Assembly (NCBI RefSeq): GCF_029227915.1 | Contig: NC_079878.1 | Coordinates: 28,051,501-28,115,500, forward strand | Source: Hydractinia symbiolongicarpus | Taxonomy: Eukaryota; Cnidaria; Hydrozoa; Anthoathecata; Hydractiniidae | Direction of reading: 5' to 3' | Length of the DNA stretch: 64,000 nucleotides | Part shown: piece by piece, positions 21,801 to 35,600 of the stretch | Layout: every line of letters begins with the position of its first letter | How positions within the stretch are numbered: the first letter of the stretch is position 1 | The notes under the pieces: generated by a model | What the model was told of the DNA's origin: nothing | Seen by the model: the letters and a program-made list of their open reading frames with translations, nothing else | Database searches by the model: none | Made by a program: the position numbers and the translations under genes

Positions 21801-22915
21801 AAGTAACTTTGGACTGTGACTTTATAAATGTGATAAATGAGCCACTTGGACCGTAAGAAATATCATTCTTCTTAATTTGACATGATTGCCGGAACTCAGC
21901 GATTACACTGGACCCTATGGTGGCACTCCATTTAAAAATTTAGATGAATAAGTCATTTTTACTGTGGGACCAATCCTAGCCGTTATCGCGCACTGAAGAA
22001 ATAGAGACAGTTTTAAAAACTACATTTCAATTGCTTTCAAACGGTATCAGTCCGTTTGAGTTACGACGGTTGGGTGACATATTCGTACCAACATGTATTT
22101 AGCGATATTTTTCTGATATTACTAGGTTGCATCGCTTTCAACAGTGAAACAATTGATTGTGGGACTTAATTGAACCTACTCTGGACTGTGACCTTATAAA
22201 TGTGATAAATGAGACAGTTGGACTCCAAACTATAACATTCCTCTTAATTTGACATGATTGCTGGAATTCAGCGGTTACCCTAAGCTCTGTGGTAGCGCTT
22301 TATTTAAAAATTTAGATAAGTAAGTCTTTTTTAACTTTGGGACCATTCCTGGCAGTTACCACGCGCTTAATAATTAGGAACTGTTTCAAAAACTACATTT
22401 CATTGACATTCTAACAGTATCAATCCGTTTGAGTTACAACGGTTGCGTCACATACTCGTACCAACGTGTATTTACCGATATTTTTCTGATATTACTAGGT
22501 TGTATCGCTTTTAACATTGAAACGATTGCATGTGGGACTTAATTGAACTAACTATGGATTGTGACCTGATAAATGTGATAAATGAGACAATTGGACTACA
22601 AGGAAAAACATTCTTCTTAATTTGATATGATTGGTGGAATTCAGCGATTACACTGGGCGCTGTGGTAGCGCTTCATTTAAAAATTTAGATAAATAAATTA
22701 TTTTTACTGTGGGACCAATCCTAGCCGTTAGTGCGCGCTGAATAAATAGGAACAGTTTCAAAAACTACATTTCATTGACTTTCTAACGGTATAAATCCGT
22801 TTGACTTACAACGGTTGCATCACATATTCGTTCAAACATGTATTTAGCGATATTATTCGGATATTACTAGGTTGCATTGCTTTTAACAGGGAAGCGATTG
22901 ACTGTGGGACTTAAT
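12850..22915 (+). repeat. Two tandem higher-order repeats of 14 and 13 monomers (5215-bp offset, later 4842 bp)
   Basis: Rare variants recur 5215 bp apart: ACAAATCCGTACCAAAATGT at 13511 and 18726, and GTGGGACTTAATTGAACTGATTTTGG near 12848 and 18063. This offset is 14 monomers. From about 16399 on, the matching copy is 4842 bp away (16399 to 21241, 16861 to 21703), or 13 monomers, because the first copy has one extra monomer. Copy 1 begins about 80 bp after the LINE. Copy 2 ends near 22915, where sequence switches to another variant. Within each block, variants such as CGTTCAAACATGTATTTAGCG recur at 3352 bp (9 monomers), so the unit itself contains older duplications. Confidence 0.88.
15646..16389 (+). 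repeat. Extra monomer: adjacent near-identical pair
   Basis: The monomer from 15646 (GAAAGAGAGACAGTTTCAAA, then AGCTAAATTTC) is followed by an almost identical one from about 16018. The corresponding place in the second HOR copy (about 20861-21240) has only one. The pair explains the change of offset from 5215 to 4842 bp and must postdate the block duplication, or else one copy was lost from the second block. Confidence 0.8.
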
Positions 22916-25620
22916 TTAACTGGTTCTTGTCTTTGATCTTAGCAATGTGATAAATGAGACAATTGGACTCCAAGAAATAACATTCTTCTTAACTCTACAT
23001 GATTGCCGGAACTCAGCGATTACACTGGACCCTATGGTGGCACTCCATTTAAAAATTTAGATAAATAAGTCATTTTTACTGTGGGACCAATCCTAGCCGT
23101 TATTGCGCGCAGAAGAAATAGAGACAGTTTTAAAAACTACATTTCAATGACTTTCTAACGGTGTCAGTCCGTTTGAATAACAACGGTTGGGTGACATATT
23201 CGTACCAACATATTTTTAGCAATATTTTTCTGATATTACTAAGTTGTATCGCTTTTAACAGTGAAACGATTGACTGTGGGACTTAATTGAACTGATTCTA
23301 GACTGTGACCTTATGAATGTGAATTGAGCGAATTGGACTCCAAGGAAAAAAATTCTTCTTAATTTGACATTATTGCTGAAATTCGGCGATTACACTGGAG
23401 CCTGTGGTGGCGCTTCATTTAAAAATTTAGATAAATAAGTCATTTTTTACTCTGGGTCCAATCCTAGCCGTTAGCGCGCGCTGAAGAAAGAGAGACAGTT
23501 TCAAAAACTACATTTCATTGACTTTCTAACGGTATCAGTCCGTTTCAATTACAACGGTTGCGTCACATGTTCGTACCAACATGTTTTTAGTGATATTTCT
23601 CTGACATTACTAGGTTGCATTGCTTCTAACATTGAAACGATTGACTGTGGGATTAAAGTTAACTGGTTTTTGACTTTTGATCTTAGCAATGTGATAAATG
23701 GGACAATTGGACTCCAACAAATAACATTCTTCTTAACTCTACATGATTGCCGGAACTCAGCTAAGCCCTAAGCTCTGTGGTAGCGCTTTATTTAAAAATT
23801 TAGATAAGTAAGTCTTTTTTAACTTTGGGACCAATCCTGGCAGTTACCACGCGCTTAATAATTAGGAACTGTTTCAAAAACTACATTTCATTGACATTCT
23901 AACAGTATCAATCCGTTTGAGTTACAACGGTTGCGTCACATACTCGTACCAACGTGTATTTACCGATATTTTTCTGATATTACTAGGTTGTATCGCTTTT
24001 AACATTGAAACGATTGCATGTGGGACTTAATTGAACTAACTATGGATTGTGACCTGATAAATGTGATAAATGAGACAATTGGACTACAAGGAAAAACATT
24101 CTTCTTAATTTGATATGATTGGTGGAATTCAGCGATTACACTGGGCGCTGTGGTAGCGCTTCATTTAAAAATTTAGATAAATAAATTATTTTTACTGTGG
24201 GACCAATCCTAGCCGTTAGTGCGCGCTGAATAAATAGGAACAGTTTCAAAAACTACATTTCATTGACTTTCTAACGGTATAAATTCGTTTGACTTACAAC
24301 GGTTGCATCACATATTCGTTCAAACATGTATTTAGCGATATTATTCGGATATTAGTAGGTTGCATTGCTTTTAACAGGGAAGCGATTGACTGTGGGACTT
24401 AATTTAACTGGTTCTTGTCTTTGATCTTAGCAATGTGATAAATGAGACAATTGGACTCCAAGAAATAACATTCCTCCTAACTCTACATGATTGCCGGAAC
24501 TCAGCGATTACACTGGACCCTATGGTGGCACTCCATTTAAAAATTTAGATAAATAAGTCATTTTTACTGTGGGACAAATCCTAGCCGTTAGCGCGCGCTG
24601 AAGAAATAGAGACAGTTTCAAAAACTCCATTTCATTGACGTTCTAACGGTATCAATCCCTTTCAATTACAACGGTTGCGTCACATATTCCTGCAAACATG
24701 TATTTAGTGATTTTTTTCCGATATTACTAAGTTGTCTCGCCTTTAACAGTGAAACGATTGACTGTGGGACTTAATTGAACTGATTCTGGACTGTGACCTT
24801 ATGAATGTGATAAATGAGCGAATTGGACTCCAAGGAAAAACATTGTTCTTAACTCTACATGATTGCCGGAACTCAGCGATTACACTGGACCCTATGGTGG
24901 CACTCCATTTAAAAATTTAGATAAATAAGTCATTTTTACTGTGGGACCAATCCTAGCCGTTATCGCGCGCAGAAGAAATAGAGACAGTTTTAAAAACTAC
25001 ATTTCAATGACTTTCTAACGGTGTCAGTCCGTTTGAATAACAACGGTTGGGTGACATATTCGTACCAACATATTTTTAGCAATATTTTTCTGTTATTACT
25101 AAGTTGTATCGCTTTTAACAGTGAAACGATTGACTGTGGGACTTAATTGAACTGATTCTAGACTGTGACCTTATGAATGTGAATTGAGCGAGTTGGACTC
25201 CAAGGAAAAAAATTCTTCTTAATTTGACATTATTGCTGAAATTCGGCGATTACACTGGAGCCTGTGGTGGCGCTTCATTTAAAAATTTAGATAAATAAGT
25301 CATTTTTTACTCTGGGTCCAATCCTAGCCGTTAGCGCGCGCTGAAGAAAGAGAGACAGTTTCAAAAACTACATTTCATTGACTTTCTAACGGTATCAGTC
25401 CGTTTCAATTACAACGGTTGCGTCACATGTTCGTACCAACATGTTTTTAGTGATATTTCTCTGACATTACTAGGTTGCATTGCTTCTAACATTGAAACGA
25501 TTGACTGTGGGATTAAAGTTAACTGGTTTTTGACTTTTGATCTTAGCAATGTGATAAATGGGACAATTGGACTCCAACAAATAACATTCTTCTTAACTCT
25601 ACATGATTGCCGGAACTCAG
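22277..25620 (+). repeat. Tandem duplication of a 4-monomer block with an added monomer
   Basis: CCCTAAGCTCTGTGG at 22278 recurs at 23766, and TTCAAACATGTATTTAGCG at 22831 recurs at 24319. Both offsets are 1488 bp, or 4 monomers. Further on, CGTACCAACATATTTTTAGC at 23201 recurs at 25061 (1860 bp, 5 monomers), so the second copy gained a monomer between about 24490 and 24870. The copy boundary near 23757-23766 is slightly irregular: AACTCAGC is followed by TAAG instead of the usual GGTTA before CCCTAAGC. Confidence 0.75.
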
Positions 25621-26429
25621 CGATTACACTGGACCCTATGGTGACACTTCATTTAAAAATTTAGATAAATAAGTCATTTTTACTGTGGGACAAATCCTAG
25701 CCATTAGCGCGCGCTGAAGAAATAGAGACAGTTTCAAAAACTCCATTTCATTGACGTTCTAACGGTATCAATCCGTTTCAATTACAACGGTTGCCTCACA
25801 TATTCGTGCGAACATGCATTTAGTGATTTTTTTCCGATATTGCTAAGTTGTATCGCTTTTAACAGTGAAACGATTGACTGTGGGACTTAATTGAACTGAT
25901 TCTAGACTGTGACCTTATGAATGTGATAATTGAGCGAATTGGACTCCACGGAAAAACATTCTTCTTAATCTGACATCATTGCTGGAATTCAGCGATTACA
26001 CTGGACCCTGTGGTAGCGTTTCATATAAAAATTTAGATAAATAAGTCATTTTTTACTCTGGGTCCAATCCTAGCCGTTAGCGCGCGCTGATGAAAGAGAG
26101 ACAGTTTCAAAAACTACATTTCATTGACTTTCTCACGGTATCAGTCCGTTTGAGTTACAACGGTTGAGTGACATATTAGTACCAACATTTATTTAGCGAT
26201 ATTTCTCTGACATTACTAGGTTGCATTGCTTTTAACATTAAAGCGATTGACTGTGGGATTTAAGTTAACTGGTTAATGTCTTTTGATCTTAGCAATGTGA
26301 TAAATGGGACAATTGGACTCCAAAAATAACATTCTTCTTAACTCTACATGATTGCTGGAATTCAGCGATTACACTGGACCCTGTGGTAGCGTTTCATTTA
26401 AAAATTTAGATAAATAAGTCATTTTTTAC

Positions 26430-29400
26430 TGTGGGACCAATCATAGCCGTTATTGCGCGCTGAAGAAATAGAGACAGTTTTAAAAACTACATTTCAATGA
26501 CTTTCCAACGGTATCAGTCTGTTTGAGTTACAACGGTTGGGTGACATATTCGTACCAACATGTTTTTAGCAATATTTTTCTGATATTACTAAGTTGTATC
26601 GCTTTTAACAGTGAAACGATTGGCTGTGGGACTTAATTGAACTGATTCTAGATTGTGACCTTATAAATGTGATAAATGAGCCAATTGGACTCCAAGGTAT
26701 AACATTCTTCTTAATTTGACATGATTGCTGGCATTCAGCGATTACCTTAGGCTCTGTGGTAGCGTTTCATTTGAAAATTTAGATAAATAGGACAGTTTTT
26801 ACTCTGGATCCAATCCTAGCCATTAGCGCGCGCTGAAGAAAGAGAGAAAGTTTCAAAAACTACATTTCATTGACTTTCTAACGGTATCAGTCCGTTTCAA
26901 TTACAACGGTTGCGTCACATGTTCGTATCAACATGTTTTTAGTGATATTTCTCTGACATTACTAGGTTGCATTGCTTCTAACAGTGAAACGATTGACTGT
27001 GGGATTAAAGTTAACTGGTTTTTGACTTTTGATCTTAGCAATGGGATATATGGGACAATTGGACTCCAACAAATAACATTCTTCTTAACTCTACATGATT
27101 GCCGGAACTCAGCGATTACACTGGACCCTATGGTGACACTTCATTTAAAAATTTAGATAAATAAGTCATTTTTACTGTGGGACAAATCCTAGCCGTTAGC
27201 GCGCGCTGAAGAAATAGAGACAGTTTCAAAAACTCCATTTCATTGACGTTCTAACGGTATCAATCCGTTTCAATTACAACGGTTGCCTCACATATTCGTG
27301 CGAACATGCATTTAGTGATTTTTTTCCGATGTTGCTAAGTTGTATCGCTTTTAACAGTGAAACGATTGACTGTGGGACTTAATTGAACTGATTCTAAACT
27401 GTGACCTTATGAATGTGATAATTGAGCGAATTGGACTCCAAGGAAAAACATTCTTCTTAATCTGACATCATTGCTGGAATTCAGCGATTACACTGGACCC
27501 TGTGGTGGCGTTTCATTTAAAAATTTAGATAAATAAGTTATTTTTTACTCTGGGTCCAATCCTAGCCGTTAGCGCGCGCTGAAGAAAGAGAGACAGTTTC
27601 AAAATCTAAATTTCATTGACTTTCTAACGGTATCAGTCCGTTTCAACTACAACGGTTGCGTCACATATTCGTACCAACATGTATTTAGTGATATTGTTTC
27701 GATATTACTAAGTTATATCGCTTTTAACAGTGAAACGATTGACTGTGGCACTTAATTGAACCTACTCTGGACTGTGACCTTATAAATGTAATAAATGAGC
27801 CAATTGGACTCCAAGGTATAACATTCTTCTTAATTTGACATGATTGCTGGAACTCAGCGATAACCTTAGGCTCTGTGGTAGCGTTTCATTTGAAAATTTA
27901 GATAAATAGGACAGTTTTTACTCTGGGTCCAATCCTAGCCGTTAGCGCGTGCTGAAGAAAGAGAGACAGTTTCAAAAACTCCATTTCATTGACGTTCTAA
28001 CGGTATCAATCCGTTTCAATTGCAACGGTTGCCTCACATATTCGTGCGAACATGCATTTAGTGATTTTTTTCCGATATTGCTAAGTTGTATCGCTTTTAA
28101 CAGTGAAACGATTTACTGTGGGACTTAATTGAACTGATTCTAGACTGCGACCTTATGAATGTGATAATTGAGCGAATTGGACTCCAAGGAAAAACATTCT
28201 TCTTAATCTGACATCATTGCTGGAATTCAGCGATTACACTGGACCCTGTGGTAGCGTTTCATATAAAAATTTAGATAAATAAGTCATTTTTTACTCTGGG
28301 TCCAATCCTAGCCGTTAGCGCGCGCTGAAGAAAGAGAGACAGTTTCAAAAACTACATTTCATTGACTTTCTCACGGTATCAGTCCGTTTCAATTACAACG
28401 GTTGCGTCATATATTCGTACCAACATGTATTTATTGATATTGTTCCGATATTACTTAGTTATATCGCTTTTAACAGTGAAACGAGTGACTCTGGGACTTA
28501 CTTAAAGTAACTTTGGACTGTGACTTTATAAATGTGATAAATGAGCCACTTGGACCGTAAGAAATAACATTCTTTTTAATTTGACATGATTGCCGGAACT
28601 CAGCGATTACACTGGGCGCTGTGGTAGCGCTTCATTTAAAAATTTAGATAAATAAGTCATTTTTTACTGTGGGACCAATCATAGCCGTTATTGCGCGCTG
28701 AAGAAATAGAGACAGTTTTAAAAACTACATTTCAATGACTTTCCAACGGTATCAGTCTGTTTGAGTTACAACGGTTGGGTGACATATTCGTACCAACATG
28801 TTTTTAGCAATATTTTTCTGATATTACTAAGTTGTATCGCTTTTAACAGTGAAACGATTGGCTGTGGGAATTAATTGAACTGATTCTAGATTGTGACCTT
28901 ATAAATGTGATAAATGAGCCAATTGGACTCCAAGGTATAACATTCTTCTTAATTTGACATGATTGCTGGCATTCAGCGATTACCTTAGGCTCTGTGGTAG
29001 CGTTTCATTTGAAAATTTAGATAAATAGGACAGTTTTTACTCTGGGTCCAATCCTAGCCATTAGCGCGCGCTGAAGAAAGAGAGAAAGTTTCAAAAACTA
29101 CATTTCATTGAATTTCTAACGGTATCAGTCCGTTTCAATTACAACGGTTGCGTCACATGTTCGTACCAACATGTTTTTAGTGATATTTCTCTGACATTAC
29201 TAGGTTGCATTGCTTCTAACAGTGAAACGATTGACTGTGGGATTAAAGTTAACTGGTTTTTGACTTTTGACCTTAGCAATGGGATATATGGGACAATTGG
29301 ACTCCAACAAATAACATTCTTCTTAACTCTACATGATTGCCGGAACTCAGCGATTACACTGGACCCTATGGTGACACTTCATTTAAAAATTTAGATAAAT

Positions 29401-30398
29401 AAGTCATTTTTACTGTGGGACAAATCCTAGCCGTTAGCGCGCGCTGAAGAAATAGAGACAGTTTCAAAAACTCCATTTCATTGACGTTCTAACGGTATCA
29501 ATCCGTTTCAATTACAACGGTTGCCTCACATATTCGTGCGAACATGCATTTAGTGATTTTTTTCCGATGTTGCTAAGTTGTATCGCTTTTAACAGTGAAA
29601 CGATTGACTGTGGGACTTAATTGAACTGATTCTAAACTGTGACCTTATGAATGTGATAATTGAGCGAATTGGACTCCAAGGAAAAACATTCTTCTTAATC
29701 TGACATCATTGCTGGAATTCAGCGATTACACTGGACCCTGTGGTGGCGTTTCATTTAAAAATTTAGATAAATAAGTTATTTTTTACTCTGGGTCCAATCC
29801 TAGCCGTTAGCGCGCGCTGAAGAAAGAGAGACAGTTTCAAAAACTAAATTTCATTGACTTTTTAACGGTATCAGTCCGTTTCAACTACAACGGTTGCGTC
29901 ACATATTCGTACCAACATGTATTTAGTGATATTGTTTCGATATTACTAAGTTATATCGCTTTTAACAGTGAAACGATTGACTGTGGCACTTAATTGAACC
30001 TACTCTGGACTGTGACCTTATAAATGTGATAAATGAGCCAATTGGACTCCAAGGTATAACATTCTTCTTAATTTGACATGATTGCTGGAATTCAGCGATA
30101 ACCTTAGGCTCTGTGGTAGCGTTTCATTTGAAAATTTAGATAAATAGGACAGTTTTTACTCTGGGTCCAATCCTAGCCGTTAGCGCGTGCTGAAGAAAGA
30201 GAGACAGTTTCAAAAACTCCATTTCATTGACGTTCTAACGGTATCAATCCGTTTCAATTACAACGGTTGCCTCACATATTCGTGCGAACATGCATTTAGT
30301 GATTTTTTTCCGATATTGCTAAGTTGTATCGCTTTTAACAGTGAAACGATTTACTGTGGGACTTAATTGAACTGATTCTAGACTGCGACCTTATGAAT
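26430..30398 (+). repeat. Six-monomer higher-order repeat, 2238-bp offset
   Basis: The variant GTGGGACCAATCATAGCC at 26431 recurs at 28669, GTGACATATTCGTACCAACA at 26541 recurs at 28779, and TAGACTGCGACC at 28141 recurs at 30379. The offset is 2238 bp, six monomers. Copies are very similar over about 1.7 kb and part after about 30398, where the second lacks the ATA of TGTGATAATTGAG. An unrelated variant (GAAACGAGTGACTCTGGGAC) fills the rest of the first unit. Confidence 0.83.
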
Positions 30399-32689
30399 GT
30401 GAATTGAGCGAACTGGACTCCAAGGAAAAAAATTCTTCTTAATTTGACATTATTGCTGAAATTCGGCGATTACACTGGACTCTGTGCTGGCAATTCATTT
30501 AAAATTTTAGATAAATAAGTCATTTTTTACTCTGGGTCCAATCGTAGCCGTTAGCGCGTGCTGAAGAAAGAGAGACAGTTTCAAAAGCTAAATTTCATTG
30601 ACTTTCTAACGGTATCAGTCCGTTTCAACTACAACGGTTGCGTCACATATTCGTACCAACATGTATTTAGTGATATTGTTCCAATATTACTAAGTTATAT
30701 CGCTTTTAACAGTGAAACGATTGACTGTGGGACTTAATTGAACTGATTTTAAACTGTGACCTTATAAATGTGATATGTGAGACAATTGGACTTCAAGAAA
30801 TAACATTCTTCTTAACTTGACATGATTGTTTGAACTGAGCAGTAACACTGGGCGTTGTGGCAGCGCTTTATTTAAAAATTTAGATGAAAAAGTCCTTTTT
30901 GTACTGTGGGACCAATTCTAGCCGTTATCGCGCGCTAAAGAAATAGAGACAGTTTCAAAAACTCCATTTCATTGACGTTCTAACGGTATCAATCCGTTTG
31001 AGTTACAACGGTTGCATCACATATTCGTACCAACATGTATTTAGCGATATCTTTCCGCTATTACTAGGTTGCATCGCTTTTAACAGTGAAACGATTGACT
31101 GTGGGACTTAATTGAACTGATTTTAAACTGTGACCTTATAAATGTGATATGTGAGACAATTGGACTTCAAGAAATAACATTCTTCTTAACTTGACATGAT
31201 TGCCGGAACTCAGCGATTACACTTAGCCCTGTGCTAGAGCTTCATTTAAAAATTTAGATAAATAAGTCATTTTTTACTCAGGGTCTAATCCTAGCCGTTA
31301 GCGCGCGCTGAAGAAAGAGAGACAGATTCAAAAACTACATTTCATTGACTTTCTAACGGTATCAGTCCGTTTCAATTACAACGGTTGCGGCACATACTCG
31401 TACCAACATTTGTTTAGCGATATTCTTCTGACATTACTAGGTTGAATTGCTTTTAACACAGAAACGATCGACTGTAGGACTTAATATAACTGATTTTGGA
31501 CTTTGACTTTAAGAATGTGACAAATGAGACAATTGAACTCCAAGAAAAATCATTTTTCTTTACTTGACATGATTGCTTGAACTGAGCAGTTACATCGGGC
31601 GCTGTGGCAACGTGGTAGCGCTTTATTTGACAATTTAGATAAGTAAGTCTTTTTTTAATGTGGGACCAATCCTTGCCGTTATCGCGCGCTGAAGAAATAG
31701 AGACAGTTTTAAAAACTACATTTCAATGACTTTCAAACGGTATCAGTCCGTTTGAGTTCCACCGGGAGGGTGACATATTCGTGCGAACATGCATTTAGTG
31801 ATTTTTTTCCGATATTACTAAGTTGTATCGCTTTTAACAGTGAAACGATTGACTGTGGGACTCAATTGAACTGATTCTAGACTGTGACCTTATGAATGTG
31901 AATTGAGCGAATTGGACTCCAAGGAAAAACATTCTTCTTAATTTGACATTATTGCTGGAATTCAGCGATTACACTAGACACTGTGGTAGCGTTTCATTTA
32001 AAAATTTAGATAAATAAGTCATTTTTTACTCTGGGTCCAATCCTAGCCGTTAGCGCGCGCTGAAGAAAGAGAGACAGTTTCAAAAACTATATTTCGATGA
32101 CTTTCTAACGGTATCAGACTGTTTGAGTTACAACGGTTGGGTGACATATTCGTACCAACATGTTTTTAGCAATATTTTTCTGATATTACTAAGTTGTATC
32201 GCTTTTAACAGTGAAACGATTGACTGTGGGACTTAATTGAACTGATTCTAGACTGTGACCTTATGAATGTGAATTGAGCGAATTGGTCTCCAAGGAAAAA
32301 AATTCTTCTTAATTTGACATGATTGCTGGAATTCTGCGATTACCTTAGGATCTGTGGTAGCGCTTCATTTAAAAATTTGGATAAATAAGTCAATTTTTAC
32401 TGTGGGACCAATCGTAGCCGTTAGCACGCGCTGAAGAAATAGAGACAGTTTCAAAAGCTAAATTTCATTGACTTTCTAACGGTATCAGTCCGTTTCAACT
32501 ACAACGGTTGCGTCACATATTCGTACCAACATGTATTTAGTGATATTGTTCCAATATTACTAAGTTATATCGCTTTTAACAGTGAAACGATTGACTGTGG
32601 CACTTAATTGAACCTACTCTGGACTGTGACCTTTTAAATGTGATAAATGAGCCAATTGGACTCCAAGGTATAACATTCTTCTTAATTTG

Positions 32690-35600
32690 ACATGATTGCT
32701 GGAATTCAGCGATTACCTTAGGCTCTGTGGTAGCGTTTCATTTGAAAATTTAGATAAATAGGACAGTTTTTACTCTGGGTCCAATCCTAGCCGTTAGCGC
32801 GCGCTGAAGAAAGAGAGACAGTTTCAAAAACTACATTTCATTGACTTTCTAACGGTATCAGTCCGTTTCAATTACAACGGTTGCGTCACATGTTCGTAAC
32901 AACATGTTTTTAGTGATTAATCTCTGACATTACTAGGTTGCATTGCTTCTAACATTGAAACGATTGACTGTGGGATTAAAGTTAACTGGTTTTTGACTTT
33001 TGATCTTAGCAATGTGATATATGGGACAATTGGACACCAACAAATAACATTCTTCTTAACTCTACATGATTGCCGGAACTCAGCGATTACACTGGACCCT
33101 ATGGTGACACTTCATTTAAAAATTTAGATAAATAAGTCATTTTTACTGTGGGACAAATCCTAGCCGTTAGCGCGCGCTGAAGAAATAGAGACAGTTTCAA
33201 AAACTCCATTTCATTGACGTTCTAACGGTATCAATCCGTTTCAATTACAACGGTTGCCTCACATATTCGTGCGAACATGCATTTAGTGATTTTTTTGCGA
33301 TGTTGCTAAGTTGTATCGCTTTTAACAGTGAAACGATTGACTGTGGGACTTAATTGAACTGATTCTAAACTGTGACCTTATGAATGTGATAATTGAGCAA
33401 ATTGGACTCCAAGGAAAAACATTCTTCTTAATCTGACATCATTGCTGGAATTCAGCGATTACACTGGACCCTGTGGTTGCGTTTCATTTAAAAATTTAGA
33501 TAAATAAGTCATTTTTTACTCTGGGTCCAATCCTAGCCGTTAGCGCGCGCTGAAGAAAGAGAGACAGTTTCAAAAACTACATTTCATTGACTTTCTAACG
33601 GTATCAGTCCGTTTCAACTACAACGGTTGCGTCACATATTCGTACCAACATGTATTTAGTGATATTGTTCCGATATTACTAAGGTATATCGCTTTTAACA
33701 GTGAAACGATTGACTGTGGCACTTAATTGAACCTACTCTGGACTGTGACCTTATAAATGTGATAAATGAGCCAATTGGACTCCAAGGTATAACATTCTTC
33801 TTAATTTGACATGATTGCTGGAATTCAGCGATAACCTTAGGCTCTGTGGTAGCGTTTCATTTGAAAATTTAGATAAATAGGACAGTTTTTACTCTGGGTC
33901 CAATCCTAGCCGTTAGCGCGCGCTGAAGAAAGAGAGACAGTTTCAAAAACTCCATTTCATTGACGTTCTAACGGTATAAATCCGTTTCAATTACAACGGT
34001 TGCCTCACATATTCGTGCGAACATGCATTTAGTGATTTTTTTCCGATATTGCTAAGTTGTATCGCTTTTAACAGTGAAATGATTTACTGTGGGACTTAAT
34101 TGAACTGATTCTAGACTGTGACCTTATGAATGTGATAATTGAGCGAATTGGACTCCAAGGAAAAACATTCTTCTTAATCTGACATCATTGCTGGAATTCA
34201 GCGATTACACTGGACCCTGTCGTAGCGTTTCATATAAAAATTTAGATAAATAAGTCATTTTTTACTCTGGGTCCAATCCTAGCCGTTAGCGCGCGCTGAA
34301 GAAAGAGAGACAGTTTCAAAAACTATATTTCATTGACTTTCTCACGGTATCAGTCCGTTTCAATTACAACGGTTGCGTCATATTTTCGTACCAACATGTA
34401 TTTATTGATATTGTTCCGATATTACTTAGTTATATCGCTTTTAACAGTGAAACGAGTGACTCTGGGACTTACTTAAAGTAACTTTGGACTGTGACTTTAT
34501 AAATGTGATAAATGAGCCACTTGGACCGTAAGAAATAACATTCTTCTTAATTTGACATGATTGCCGGAACTCAGCGATTACACTGGGCGCTGTGGTAGCG
34601 CTTCATTTCAAAATTTAGAAAAATAAGTCATTTTTTACTGTGGGACCAATCCTAGCCGTTATCGCGCGCTGAAGAAATAGAGACAGTTTTAAACACTACA
34701 TTTCAATTGCTTTCAAACGGTATCAGTCCGTTTGATTTACGACGGTTGGGTGACATATTCGTACCAACATGTTTTTAGCAATATTTTTCTGATATTACTA
34801 AGTTGTTTCGCTTTTAACAGTGAAACGATTGACTGTGGGACTTAATTGATCTGATTCTAGACTGTGACCTTATGAATGTGAATTGAGCGAATTGGACTCC
34901 AAGGAAAAAAATTCTTCTTAATTTGACATGATTGCTGGAATTCAGCGATTACCTTAGGCTCTGTGGTAGCGTTTCATTTGAAAATTTAGATAAATAGGAC
35001 AGTTTTTACTCTGGGTCCAATCCTAGCCGTTAGCGCGCGCTGAAGAAAGAGAGACAGTTTCAAAAACTACATTTCATTGACTTTCTAACGGTATCAGTCC
35101 GTTTCAATTACAACGGTTGCGTCACATGTTCGTAACAACATGTTTTTAGTGATTAATCTCTGACATTACTAGGTTGCATTGCTTCTAACATTGAAACGAT
35201 TGACTGTGGGATTAAAGTTAACTGGTTTTTGACTTTTGATCTTAGCAATGTGATATATGGGACAATTGGACACCAACAAATAACATTCTTCTTAACTCTA
35301 CATGATTGCCGGAACTCAGCGATTACACTGGACCCTATGGTGACACTTCATTTAAAAATTTAGATAAATAAGTCATTTTTACTGTGGGACAAATCCTAGC
35401 CGTTAGCGCGCGCTGAAGAAATAGAGACAGTTTCAAAAACTCCATTTCATTGACGTTCTAACGGTATCAATCCGTTTCAATTACAACGGTTGCCTCACAT
35501 ATTCGTGCGAACATGCATTTAGTGATTTTTTTGCGATGTTGCTAAGTTGTATCGCTTTTAACAGTGAAACGATTGACTGTGGGACTTAATTGAACTGATT

